Virus record (IMG/VR): IMGVR_UViG_3300049491_000008
Location: 1-25,861 of that record
Reading direction: 5' to 3' (one strand)
DNA: 25,861 nucleotides
DNA from: a virus
Shown here piece after piece: positions 1-7,093 of this stretch; the first letter of the stretch is position 1, and every line of letters starts with the position of its first letter. The notes beneath the pieces were generated by a model. The model ran no database searches and was not told where the DNA came from. It saw only the letters and a program-made list of their open reading frames with translations. A program made the position numbers and the translations under genes.

Positions 1-13
1 GGTTATAATTAAG

Positions 14-27
14 ACTATAGCTATAGT
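14..27. repeat. 14-bp perfect palindrome
   Basis: ACTATAGCTATAGT reads the same on both strands with no spacer. It is AT-rich, so it is more likely a dimeric protein-binding site or a chance feature of AT-rich DNA than a terminator. Confidence 0.6.
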
Positions 28-64
28 AAATACAGGACTAAATATAGCTTTCCCTATCATTCAC

Positions 65-76
65 AGCTTTAAAGCT
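65..76. repeat. 12-bp perfect palindrome
   Basis: AGCTTTAAAGCT is a perfect 12-bp palindrome about 50 bp from the first one. Together they may mark operator-like sites; no function can be assigned from sequence. Confidence 0.55.
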
Positions 77-157
77 AAAAATAAGTTGAACTTAATTGAA
101 TTCTTGTTGTCTAATAAATCATTATGATTAGTATAAGTAAGATAATTAGGTTAGTTA

Positions 158-177
158 GATTGGTAATGATTGGTAAA
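158..177 (+). repeat. 10-bp tandem repeat, GATTGGTAAT then GATTGGTAAA
   Basis: Two abutting copies match at nine of ten positions. The core GATTGG occurs again at 211-216. The 10-bp period equals about one helical turn, so bound proteins would sit on one face of the DNA. Confidence 0.7.
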
Positions 178-180
178 CTA

Positions 181-200
181 ACTAGACTATACTAGACTAT
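181..200 (+). repeat. 10-bp perfect tandem repeat, ACTAGACTAT twice
   Basis: Two identical abutting copies lie just upstream of a TATAAT box at 205-210. Repeats phased at one helical turn next to a -10-like element resemble activator sites or iterons. The function is inferred. Confidence 0.75.
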
Positions 201-204
201 ATAG

Positions 205-210
205 TATAAT
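205..210 (+). promoter_or_regulatory. candidate -10 box TATAAT
   Basis: A perfect TATAAT lies about 70 bp ahead of the first gene. No recognisable TTGACA-like -35 is found 16-18 bp upstream (182-187 reads CTAGAC), and there is no TGN extension. AT-rich DNA yields such boxes by chance, so the call is weak. Confidence 0.3.
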
Positions 211-280
211 GATTGGACTATTGTCCACGATTTTCTAGTCATATATTTATGACTTCTTTCAGCTCTCTTACAGGTATCTC

Positions 281-1174
281 ATGGGAACAACCTACAATCC
301 GCAGACCATCCTTTCAGGCTTCCGCTCGACGGATATAGTCTCGGATGAACTGGTCCGCATCCAAGCTGATCTGGCAGCTAAAGTAGACAGGAACGGGGTC
401 GCTCCTAACCAGATGGAAGCTGACTTCGATATGAACTCTAATCGGATCTTGAATCTGCATGAAGGAGTTCTAGGCTCAGATGGTGTGAACCTTAGTCAGG
501 TTCAAAACATAGTTAACTCAGCTGTAGCAGCAGTAGGTGGATCTCTCGATCTATCTAATTCAGCTCCTCTGACCTTTAACTTCGGTGTAGCCGTAGGTAG
601 CCAAGGCACAGTAAGCCGTACTACGTTCAATCTGACTACTCTGTTTGGTGTAACCAGCTTCACAGGCTTGACTGTAATCGTAAACGGTGTGGTTCAAGTA
701 CCAGGCTTAGCATACACAGTTACTACTCCCACAACTGTCGTATTCAGTGAATCATTGAATACTGACACAGACATCATGTTCATCTATGGTGACTTGAGTC
801 CTACTCCAGTTCTCCCGAACATCTTGGCTAGCAACATCGGGTATGACTTCGGTGTATACTACGATGGAGCTACTACAGCTTCAGACACTATGTTCAGCTT
901 TGTAGCGCTAAGATCCTTTACTCTTGCAGCTAACTTTAGTGGTAGTTACGCTAAAGCAGCTACAGCAGCAGCAGCTAGTACTACCTTCGATGTACAGAAG
1001 AACGGAGTTAGTATTGGTACGTTCAACTTTGCAGCAGCAGCTTCTACAGCTACATTCACAGCTGGCTCTATCACTTCCTTCGCAGCTGGTGATGTGCTCA
1101 AAGTAGTATGTCCGGCTACTCCAGATGTATTGCTTAGTGATATATCCCTCTCTCTCGCAGGCACAGTAGCTTAA
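281..1174 (+). CDS. tail fibre / fibre adaptor with T7-type anchor motif
   Basis: This 297-residue protein is probably an external tail protein that docks a fibre or adhesin to the virion. Residues 43-62 carry the NxMxxDxDMNxNRILNL motif typical of the N-terminal virion-anchor part of T7-like tail fibres. Residues about 95-170 look like the short beta-rich fibre domain with the pattern VIVNGVVQ..G.AYTV. Residues about 183-297 match a C-terminal beta-sandwich common in phage fibres, with FDVQKNGVSIGT, an Ala-rich stretch, GDVLKVVCPAT and a final SLAGT. The start has only a weak AGG at 272-274. It is much shorter than a full T7 fibre (about 550 residues), and the next gene starts 2 nt after its stop, which suggests an adaptor working with that adhesin. 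Family recognition is from motif memory. Confidence 0.8.
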   Translation: MGTTYNPQTILSGFRSTDIVSDELVRIQADLAAKVDRNGVAPNQMEADFDMNSNRILNLHEGVLGSDGVNLSQVQNIVNSAVAAVGGSLDLSNSAPLTFNFGVAVGSQGTVSRTTFNLTTLFGVTSFTGLTVIVNGVVQVPGLAYTVTTPTTVVFSESLNTDTDIMFIYGDLSPTPVLPNILASNIGYDFGVYYDGATTASDTMFSFVALRSFTLAANFSGSYAKAATAAAASTTFDVQKNGVSIGTFNFAAAASTATFTAGSITSFAAGDVLKVVCPATPDVLLSDISLSLAGTVA

Positions 1175-1176
1175 AC

Positions 1177-3552
1177 ATGCCCGTTCTACAAACTCTTAGA
1201 CGCAGGAACTCAGGGGCTCTCAACACCTTCGACGGTGTTGTACGTTCTCTTAATCCTAGTTCATACTGGACCCTTAGCCAAGCAGCCAGAACTACTGACG
1301 CTGTAACTGACTTCGGTTCAGATTTGAACCATGCGACTTACGGTACATATAATACTGACCCACAGATGCCAGGCCCATTCATAGGAGCTTCTGGTATCTA
1401 CTCTGGCAGTATTATATTCGGCTCTCCTAACGGTACACCTACAGCTACAGTTAGGGCTAAGAAAGCAATTCTAGGAGCAACTACAGCTACAACTGGTACC
1501 ATCATGGGCTGGGTTAGGGCAGGCCCGAACACTGGCTCTGTATACCCGTGCTTTGCACAAGGTTATAACGGTAACACTGGATTTGGTTTACAACTAGAAC
1601 TCTTCAACAGCTCTGGTTGGAAAGTAAGGCTACGAGTACTTGGTAACGGTAACAACCTTACAGTTACATCTACATCTGGTACTATTGTGCAAGGACAGTG
1701 GCATTTCATATGCGCTATCCAAAGGAATAACGGGTCTGGTCCTGCTCTATACATAGATGGGTCTCCCGTAACTACAAGCAACGTAACTGCCGGTACAGGT
1801 ACTGTTAACTGGTGGTGTGCTAACATTGCAGCTCAAGCTGGAGCAACTCCTGCTGATGCTAACGTAAGACTAGGTGGTGAGCCTCTCTTAACAGGTACTA
1901 CTGAAGTTGCTGGTGTAGGTCCGGTAGCTTACTGGAGTAACGTAGCTCTAACAAACCAAAACATACTAGACTTGTGGAATGTTTCAACTCCGTACTTGTA
2001 TTCACAAGGCGCGACAGCAGCTCGTACTAGTTCGCACCACGATATGGTTCGCAAGATAGTGAATCCTGTGTTGTGGCTACCAATGACTGTTGGTGATCCG
2101 GCTAACATAAATACACCTAGTTATGTGCCGAACTGGGGAACGCACGGTATATCTAACTCTAACTCGTTGTACCCGCCCTCTGGATTCGTAACAGCAGATG
2201 GTAACCAGGCTGGCCCTTGTTTAAGGGCAGCAACCATTGATTTGGGTGATGGATCAATCCATCTCGGGTCTAACAAGACTATAGCGCAATCACAGACTCT
2301 TGCATCATCTACTAACACTTTTACAACTGGTACGATTAATTACTGGTTTAATGCAGATACAGTAACTGCGGTTAAGCAGACCATCTTCGGTTATGGACCT
2401 ACTGTAGTTAGTACGATTAACCTTGAAGTCTCGGCTAACAAGAAGCCTACTTGGAGAGCGCAAACAGCATCAGGAGCTAACCTGTATCAGGTAGAAGCTA
2501 ACGTTACTGTAGAAGCTGGCAAGTGGTACATGCTCACTGTTACACAATCAGGCTCAGCAATTGAGATCTTTGTAAACGGTGTCAAATATACTGGTGGTAG
2601 TAGAACAGTAACTACAGCTGGTGCTGGTGTAGACGGTACGTGGTGGTTTAACAATATCACCGCACTTGGTGGTAGTGAATTCTACCGGTGGGGAGGAGCA
2701 GTAGGTTCAGCTACATCTGACTTCTTCACTGGTCGTGTCGCTCACTTTTGGGCTACATCTAGTGTTATAGCTGACGCTGATATCCTGTCGATCTATAATG
2801 CCGCGCAAGCTGGTGCTGTGTTTGAACCGGCGATTACTACTGCCGCTCCGTTGCACTGGTGGAAGCAGAATGATCCAGGCACTTATAAAGACTTTGGTTC
2901 GTCACCTCTGTCTGACTTGACGCTTGTTTCAACAGCCCCTGTTCTAGTCAATAGTTCTAGTTCTGGGCTTGGTACTCCAGATAAGCAGAATGCTCTTAAC
3001 TGGAATAACGTAACTACTAACTTCGCTACAGGCACTGCTGGATTTGGTAGTTCAGCTACAGGATCTGTAGTAGTCTGGTCTAAGAACAGTGGTAACGGTG
3101 AAACGTTCATAGCTCATAGCAACACAGCTAACGAAGTAAATACTCTAGTGTTTGGTGTTAAAGCTAACGGTGTTGGAACAGATAACCGTATGAGCGCTTG
3201 CATGTCCACAACTGCTTTCACAAGCAGACGGGTATGGGAAGGTAACACCGATCTAACTTCTATTCTGAGTGACGGTAACTGGCACATGTTCGTCTGGACC
3301 GCTGACGGTTCAGCCACTATGAAACTGTACCTTGATGGTGCAGCTCAAACAGTTAGTGAAATCACAGCAGGTACACCGCCAGCGTCTACAGCTTGGACTA
3401 GTGCAGTTACAGATGCGAACAGCCGTACTGTAATTGGTAATGCTCGATTCGCTTCAGGTTCAAGTAATACCTCTGGTACTATGGCTCACATTCAAGTGTA
3501 CGACCGTGTACTAACTCCTACAGAAATTTCCGCAATGTACGCAGTAAGGTAA
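1177..3552 (+). CDS. tail adhesin with three LamG/concanavalin-like repeats
   Basis: This 791-residue protein is probably a receptor-binding or glycan-binding tail protein. It is built of three successive concanavalin A-like jelly-roll domains, at about residues 27-268, 298-541 and 559-789. Each shows the same order of marks: a GTIMGWVRA-type strand (107, 385, 629), a W-H/Y-F/M strand (QWHFICA 174, KWYMLTV 449, NWHMFVW 701), a ligand-loop-like YIDG/FVNG/YLDG (about 192, 465, 718), and a closing helix such as ILDLWN, ILSIYN or ISAMYA. The copies are clearly homologous but far diverged. The protein has no fibre-anchor motif of its own, so it likely attaches through the preceding gene product. 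The LamG_3 (Pfam) fold is inferred from the pattern. The ligand is unknown, and a hydrolytic activity is not suggested by any motif I see. Confidence 0.82.
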   Translation: MPVLQTLRRRNSGALNTFDGVVRSLNPSSYWTLSQAARTTDAVTDFGSDLNHATYGTYNTDPQMPGPFIGASGIYSGSIIFGSPNGTPTATVRAKKAILGATTATTGTIMGWVRAGPNTGSVYPCFAQGYNGNTGFGLQLELFNSSGWKVRLRVLGNGNNLTVTSTSGTIVQGQWHFICAIQRNNGSGPALYIDGSPVTTSNVTAGTGTVNWWCANIAAQAGATPADANVRLGGEPLLTGTTEVAGVGPVAYWSNVALTNQNILDLWNVSTPYLYSQGATAARTSSHHDMVRKIVNPVLWLPMTVGDPANINTPSYVPNWGTHGISNSNSLYPPSGFVTADGNQAGPCLRAATIDLGDGSIHLGSNKTIAQSQTLASSTNTFTTGTINYWFNADTVTAVKQTIFGYGPTVVSTINLEVSANKKPTWRAQTASGANLYQVEANVTVEAGKWYMLTVTQSGSAIEIFVNGVKYTGGSRTVTTAGAGVDGTWWFNNITALGGSEFYRWGGAVGSATSDFFTGRVAHFWATSSVIADADILSIYNAAQAGAVFEPAITTAAPLHWWKQNDPGTYKDFGSSPLSDLTLVSTAPVLVNSSSSGLGTPDKQNALNWNNVTTNFATGTAGFGSSATGSVVVWSKNSGNGETFIAHSNTANEVNTLVFGVKANGVGTDNRMSACMSTTAFTSRRVWEGNTDLTSILSDGNWHMFVWTADGSATMKLYLDGAAQTVSEITAGTPPASTAWTSAVTDANSRTVIGNARFASGSSNTSGTMAHIQVYDRVLTPTEISAMYAVR

Positions 3553-3557
3553 CAATA

Positions 3558-3773
3558 ATGGGTCACACAGCTGACAAAATGACGGAGACTCCTCCGGTAC
3601 AAGACCAAGGCGTAACTCGCTCTGGCAATGGTGCTAATCCGACTGTACTTGGTGGTGCAGTTGGTAATGCAGAGAGTGCGATGAAGAGTCGTGCTGAGAA
3701 GAATTTTGATGCAATGAACGAAGCACGTGCAGCTATGGGCTTGCCGAAGCTTCCGTATCCTGATAAGAAGTAA
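3558..3773 (+). CDS. small hydrophilic protein, unrecognised
   Basis: I do not recognise this 71-residue protein. It starts 5 nt after the adhesin stop and lies 6 nt ahead of the next gene, in the same operon. The first 40 residues are Gly/Pro/Thr/Gln-rich and probably disordered. Residues about 40-62 (AMKSRAEKNFDAMNEARAAM) form a charged amphipathic helix, and the C terminus is PKLPYPDKK. No signal peptide, membrane segment or metal motif is visible. Four of its five Asn codons are AAT, unlike the capsid genes. Position in a virion operon suggests a minor virion or assembly protein, but this is only context. Confidence 0.7.
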   Translation: MGHTADKMTETPPVQDQGVTRSGNGANPTVLGGAVGNAESAMKSRAEKNFDAMNEARAAMGLPKLPYPDKK

Positions 3774-3779
3774 CAGAAG

Positions 3780-4247
3780 ATGGCCGATAATTACGCGAGA
3801 CAGCGACAATACATTGATGAACAGCTGAAAGCTAATCCTGGTAATAAGGATCTGCTTAATGCTCGCGAGATGATTGACTATCGCGAGAAGGGCACTCTCC
3901 CGTCACGAGGAGCAGAACCTGACGCAGCTAAGATGAAAGCTAATGCTAAGGCAGCATCTTTCCAAGGAGAGATGACACCTGAAGCTAAAGCTAGTATGGA
4001 TGCTGAATATAAGACACGCACAGCAGCTACTAATGCTCGTAGGGCAGCAGCTAAAGCTGTTACTGACGATGTAGCCAGACGTGCAGTAAGAGATGCAGCT
4101 GGTGCTGTAGCTAAAGGTGCAGGTACAGTAGCACGAGTACTAGGCGGGCCTGAGCTTGCTTTGTATACAGCTCTCGTTCCTCTACATAAATCCCCTGAGA
4201 TGAAATCACTACAAGCGCTGCAAGAAGCTGCTAAGAAGGTATATTAA
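3780..4247 (+). CDS. Ala/Lys-rich small protein, unrecognised
   Basis: I do not recognise this 155-residue protein. Residues 1-35 form a charged helical N terminus. Residues about 45-110 are rich in Ala, Lys, Arg and Asp and probably helical. Residues about 108-134 form a Gly/Ala-rich, moderately hydrophobic stretch (AGAVAKGAGTVARVLGGPEL), followed by a short helical tail. That hydrophobic part could associate with a membrane or pack within the virion, but no clear transmembrane helix is seen. AAGAAG lies about 9 nt upstream of the ATG. The stop overlaps the next start as TAATG. All six Asn codons are AAT. A minor virion or ejected protein is possible from context alone. Confidence 0.72.
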   Translation: MADNYARQRQYIDEQLKANPGNKDLLNAREMIDYREKGTLPSRGAEPDAAKMKANAKAASFQGEMTPEAKASMDAEYKTRTAATNARRAAAKAVTDDVARRAVRDAAGAVAKGAGTVARVLGGPELALYTALVPLHKSPEMKSLQALQEAAKKVY

Positions 4248-4966
4248 TGGCTGTCCTAACTAAAGTCCGTGTACCAGTATCAGATATCGCTACGATATCT
4301 AATGGTACTACAGCGGCTAATATTGCAACAGCTGGTGCTAACATTACAGAGACAGTCTCTGGTAACCTTGTTGGTACGTGGCAAACTACTGGTCTGTTGA
4401 TTGATGCAGCTCGTACTCTTACGGCGAAGACTATCACTAACGAAGTCTTGAACCAGACAGTAGCAGCAGGTGCAACCGGTAGCTTGTCAGCACAAGCTAC
4501 AAAGATGCAGCTTAAGACTACTTCAGCTCATGTGCTAGAACTTCTAGCTAACAGTGTACTCGGCCTCACAGTAGGCACAGACGGGAAGTTGACACTTGGT
4601 GTACAAGGTACATCTGGTAGTCACCTCGTCAATAAGACGTATGTTGATGCAGCAATAGCCGCATCTGGTTCAGCTCCTACAGCGACAGCAGCGACGACTG
4701 GGGGTCTCTCTATCCCTACGGCAGCTGGCACTATCATATTTAAATGGGGCAGGACCAACGGTCTTGGACAACTGACACAAGTTACTTTCGGATCTGCATT
4801 CCCTAATGCGATCTTCATAGCACTAGCTAATGAGATTCAGAATAGGAATGCTAACTCTGACGGTGCTCGTGGTGTGTATGACTTGCAGACAACCGGGTTT
4901 AAGATTAACCAGTCTAACGGGTCTGCTTACACTAACCCGTGGGCGTGGTTGGCGATAGGTTACTAA
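4247..4966 (+). CDS. short tail fibre with gp53-like C-terminal domain
   Basis: This 239-residue protein is a likely tail fibre or fibre-tip protein. Residues 1-125 are a Thr/Ala/Gly-rich beta-repeat shaft. The junction LVNKTYVDAAI (127-137) is typical of trimeric fibres just before the tip. Residues about 158-239 resemble the tail-fibre gp53-like C-terminal domain, with FKWGRT (165-170), QVTFGSAFPNAIF (178-190), TTGFKI (215-220) and a terminal WAWLAIGY. The start overlaps the previous stop by 1 nt (TAATG), with AGAAGG a few bases upstream as ribosome binding site. It is probably a second, independent adhesin beside the LamG protein. The domain is recognised from motif memory. Confidence 0.82.
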   Translation: MAVLTKVRVPVSDIATISNGTTAANIATAGANITETVSGNLVGTWQTTGLLIDAARTLTAKTITNEVLNQTVAAGATGSLSAQATKMQLKTTSAHVLELLANSVLGLTVGTDGKLTLGVQGTSGSHLVNKTYVDAAIAASGSAPTATAATTGGLSIPTAAGTIIFKWGRTNGLGQLTQVTFGSAFPNAIFIALANEIQNRNANSDGARGVYDLQTTGFKINQSNGSAYTNPWAWLAIGY

Positions 4967-5532
4967 TGGATCTTAACTGGCACATAAACTATCAAGGGTT
5001 CTCTGGCCCAGACAAGGATAGGTCTATTCTTAAGAACGCTAATGGTTCTTACAGGATGAACTTGTTCAATGAATGGACATGGAGACCTACAGATAATGAC
5101 CTGCCTTTGTATACGATGAGGGAAGAACCTTACCTTGGTTATCCTTCTGCGTACTTGATCTACATGTATAGTGAATCTGAATACGAAGCAGCTATGAAGC
5201 TGGTTGGTTCTTGGAATCACTGGAATAAACTTCTCACTTCTCAACGGTTCATGGAAGGTAGTAAAGATACTCTTACATGGTCTGGCCTTAAGCAGTGGCG
5301 TGAAGAGAAAGCTATTAAAGATAGAGCAACCGTGTATACGATGCTCAAGATGGCAGCAGCTAGTGGTAATGTGAATGCCCAAAAAATACTTTTCGAGAAA
5401 GACAAAAACGGAACCAGAGGAAGGCCGACAAAAGCGCAAGTCGAGCAGGCTGCAAAAGAGGCGGCAATCCACGAAGAGTTCGTCCAAGAAGATCTCAAGC
5501 GCATACGGTTAGTAGCGAGTAATGGCAGCTAA
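4966..5532 (+). CDS. terS: terminase small subunit
   Basis: This protein should recognise the packaging site and load the large terminase. I choose the ATG at 4966 (188 residues) because it forms a TAATG overlap with the previous stop and has GATAGG upstream; an in-frame GTG at 4939 would add nine residues inside the fibre gene. The N-terminal half is rich in Trp/Tyr. Residues 100-145 are helical (WSGLKQWREEKAIKDRATVY). Residues 150-184 show RGRPTKAQVEQAAKEAA followed by EDLKRIRL, a basic-then-helical tail I associate with podovirus small terminases. The assignment also rests on the large terminase gene, which starts 11 nt before this stop. Codon texture changes near 5375: the last 50 codons look more like the large terminase gene. 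Confidence 0.78.
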   Translation: MDLNWHINYQGFSGPDKDRSILKNANGSYRMNLFNEWTWRPTDNDLPLYTMREEPYLGYPSAYLIYMYSESEYEAAMKLVGSWNHWNKLLTSQRFMEGSKDTLTWSGLKQWREEKAIKDRATVYTMLKMAAASGNVNAQKILFEKDKNGTRGRPTKAQVEQAAKEAAIHEEFVQEDLKRIRLVASNGS

Positions 5533-7093
5533 GGTAGAAATTGTACAGGTATGTGAAGGTAATCTCTTTGCGTTTGCAAAGCTTATCAACCCGCATTATC
5601 AGTACGGTGACATTCATGAAGAAGTATTTAGCTGGCTTCAAGATCAGAACTCTGAAAATCTTCGGAAGCTTCTGCTCCTACCACGGGGACATCTTAAGTC
5701 TCACTGCCTCGCTGTATACTGCGCATGGCGGATTACCTTTAAGCCGTGGGTCACGATCATCTATGTCTCCGCTTCAGAAGACCTAGCCAAAGATCAGATC
5801 TACGCGATTAAGAACATGATGACCTCGGACACGTACACTCGGTACTGGCCCGAGATGTTCAACCCAGAGGAAAGCAAACGTGAGCAATGGTCAGCCTACA
5901 GCTTCAATGTGGACCATCCTGAGCGAAAGCGGCGGGGTGTCAGGGATCATACGCTTATCGTTAAAACCGTCAAATCAAACTCTATCGGACTTCACTGCGA
6001 CGAGCTTGCTCTTGATGACGTTGTTGTTCCTCAATTTGCCGATACTCTTGTTGGCCGGTCTGAAGTCAATCGTAGTCTCTCTCAGCTCGTATCCGTACTT
6101 AACGCGGGTGGCCGAATTACGGCAGTGGGCACAAGGTATCATCCAGAGGATGCATACCAAGGCTTCATAGATACTGAGTATCCGTTCTGGAATAAGGATA
6201 CTAAGCAGTTTGAAGGGACTCGTAAGAGCTGGCAGGTTTTCGAAAGACAGGTAGAAAGCGACGGTGACGGAACAGGAACCTTTATTTGGCCCCGTTCAGT
6301 TGACGCTAAAACTGGAGAGTCCTACGGATTCGACCCAGGACTACTCGCAATCATCCGTTCGGATTATGAAAGTAAAGGACAGACAGTACAATACTACTGC
6401 CAATACTACAATGATCCTAACGCAGTGGACACTCAAAGAATCTCTCGTGGATCATTTCAATACTACGATCGGGCGAGGGTTAAGGTTACTGGCGGTCATG
6501 CTGTATTTCGAGACGCCCGTCTCAATGTTTATGCGGCGATGGATGTCGCGTGGACAGACAGCGATAGAAGCGATTTCACGGCGGTTGCGGTCATAGGTAT
6601 AGACTCGTCCTCTAACGTATACGTTCTTGACTTGGTTCAGTTTAAGACTGTTGACTTTGCTGAGTTCTACACAGAAGTAATCTCTCTCCACTACAAGTGG
6701 GGATTCAAGAAGATACGTGTAGAGACTAACGCAGGTGGGCAGTTCGTAGCTCAAGAACTAGAACGAATGATACGGCAGAATGGAAACATTCTGGCTGTTG
6801 AAGGTAAGTCTACTCAGAAGCAAGCAGGTAACAAGCGTGAAAGAAAGGCGGCGACACTTGAATGGCGATATGCTGATAAACAAATTTGGCACTATCGAGG
6901 AGGTCTTACTAGTGAGTTGGAAGATCAGGTGGTCCTTGATCGTCCTCGTCATGATGACCTTGTTGACGCCCTTGTGGCTGCCATTGATATAAGCAAGCCT
7001 CCGGGCAAACGGATGCCAAACGTGGTATCACTTAACGAATCCAATTTGTATTATGATCGCAGGTTTGGCGGTCGCAGAGGTAGAATAGCATGA
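5522..7093 (+). CDS. terL: terminase large subunit (ATPase and nuclease)
   Basis: This 523-residue packaging motor pumps DNA into the prohead and cuts it. The N-terminal ATPase shows a variant Walker A, LLLPRGHLKSH (51-61), Walker B with hydrophobic residues ahead of CDE (residues 157-161) and DD at 165-166, and the coupling motif AVGTRYHPED (201-210). The C-terminal RNase H-like nuclease shows AAMDVAWTD with Asp341, RVETNAGGQ with Glu401, and RHDDLVDAL with Asp478/479, the usual acidic triad. Length and domain order are complete. The PRGHLKS P-loop sets it apart from T7 gp19 (RGVGKS type) and fits other podovirus or marine-type terminases. It overlaps the small terminase by 11 nt and the portal by 4 nt (ATGA). 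Confidence 0.96.
   Translation: MAAKVEIVQVCEGNLFAFAKLINPHYQYGDIHEEVFSWLQDQNSENLRKLLLLPRGHLKSHCLAVYCAWRITFKPWVTIIYVSASEDLAKDQIYAIKNMMTSDTYTRYWPEMFNPEESKREQWSAYSFNVDHPERKRRGVRDHTLIVKTVKSNSIGLHCDELALDDVVVPQFADTLVGRSEVNRSLSQLVSVLNAGGRITAVGTRYHPEDAYQGFIDTEYPFWNKDTKQFEGTRKSWQVFERQVESDGDGTGTFIWPRSVDAKTGESYGFDPGLLAIIRSDYESKGQTVQYYCQYYNDPNAVDTQRISRGSFQYYDRARVKVTGGHAVFRDARLNVYAAMDVAWTDSDRSDFTAVAVIGIDSSSNVYVLDLVQFKTVDFAEFYTEVISLHYKWGFKKIRVETNAGGQFVAQELERMIRQNGNILAVEGKSTQKQAGNKRERKAATLEWRYADKQIWHYRGGLTSELEDQVVLDRPRHDDLVDALVAAIDISKPPGKRMPNVVSLNESNLYYDRRFGGRRGRIA

Larger units (their letters stand above)
1..280 (+). promoter_or_regulatory. AT-rich leader with palindromes and 10-bp repeats
   Basis: This is the only long non-coding stretch in the window. 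It is strongly AT-rich and has no credible open reading frame. It contains two perfect palindromes (14-27 and 65-76), two adjacent pairs of 10-bp tandem repeats (158-177 and 181-200), a perfect TATAAT at 205-210 and a small GGAC/GTCC inverted repeat (215-226). The word GACTA recurs five times. No good -35 box stands 16-18 bp upstream of the TATAAT, so a plain sigma-70 promoter is weak; an activator- or phage-factor-dependent late promoter, or a replication or packaging site, would also fit. The position directly ahead of a long co-oriented gene block favours a promoter role. That role is inference. Confidence 0.45.

Noticed and set aside
1-280. tRNA or CRISPR array in the leader
   Set aside because: The repeats are only 10 bp and abut with no spacers, and no cloverleaf or CCA-type end could be folded by eye.
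1177-3552. Diversity-generating retroelement target in the LamG adhesin or fibres
   Set aside because: No reverse transcriptase, template repeat or A-biased variable repeat was seen in the window.
4939-4965. Upstream GTG start for the small terminase
   Set aside because: The ATG at 4966 forms the same TAATG overlap used at four other junctions and has GATAGG upstream.
5379-5390. Poly-A run CCCAAAAAA in the small terminase as a frameshift site
   Set aside because: The zero-frame codons (GCC CAA AAA ATA) do not match an X-XXY-YYZ slippery heptamer, and no alternative long frame follows.
4963-5487. Minus-strand open frame opposite the small terminase
   Set aside because: No domain or operon on the minus strand; the plus-strand gene has coupled start and terminase context.
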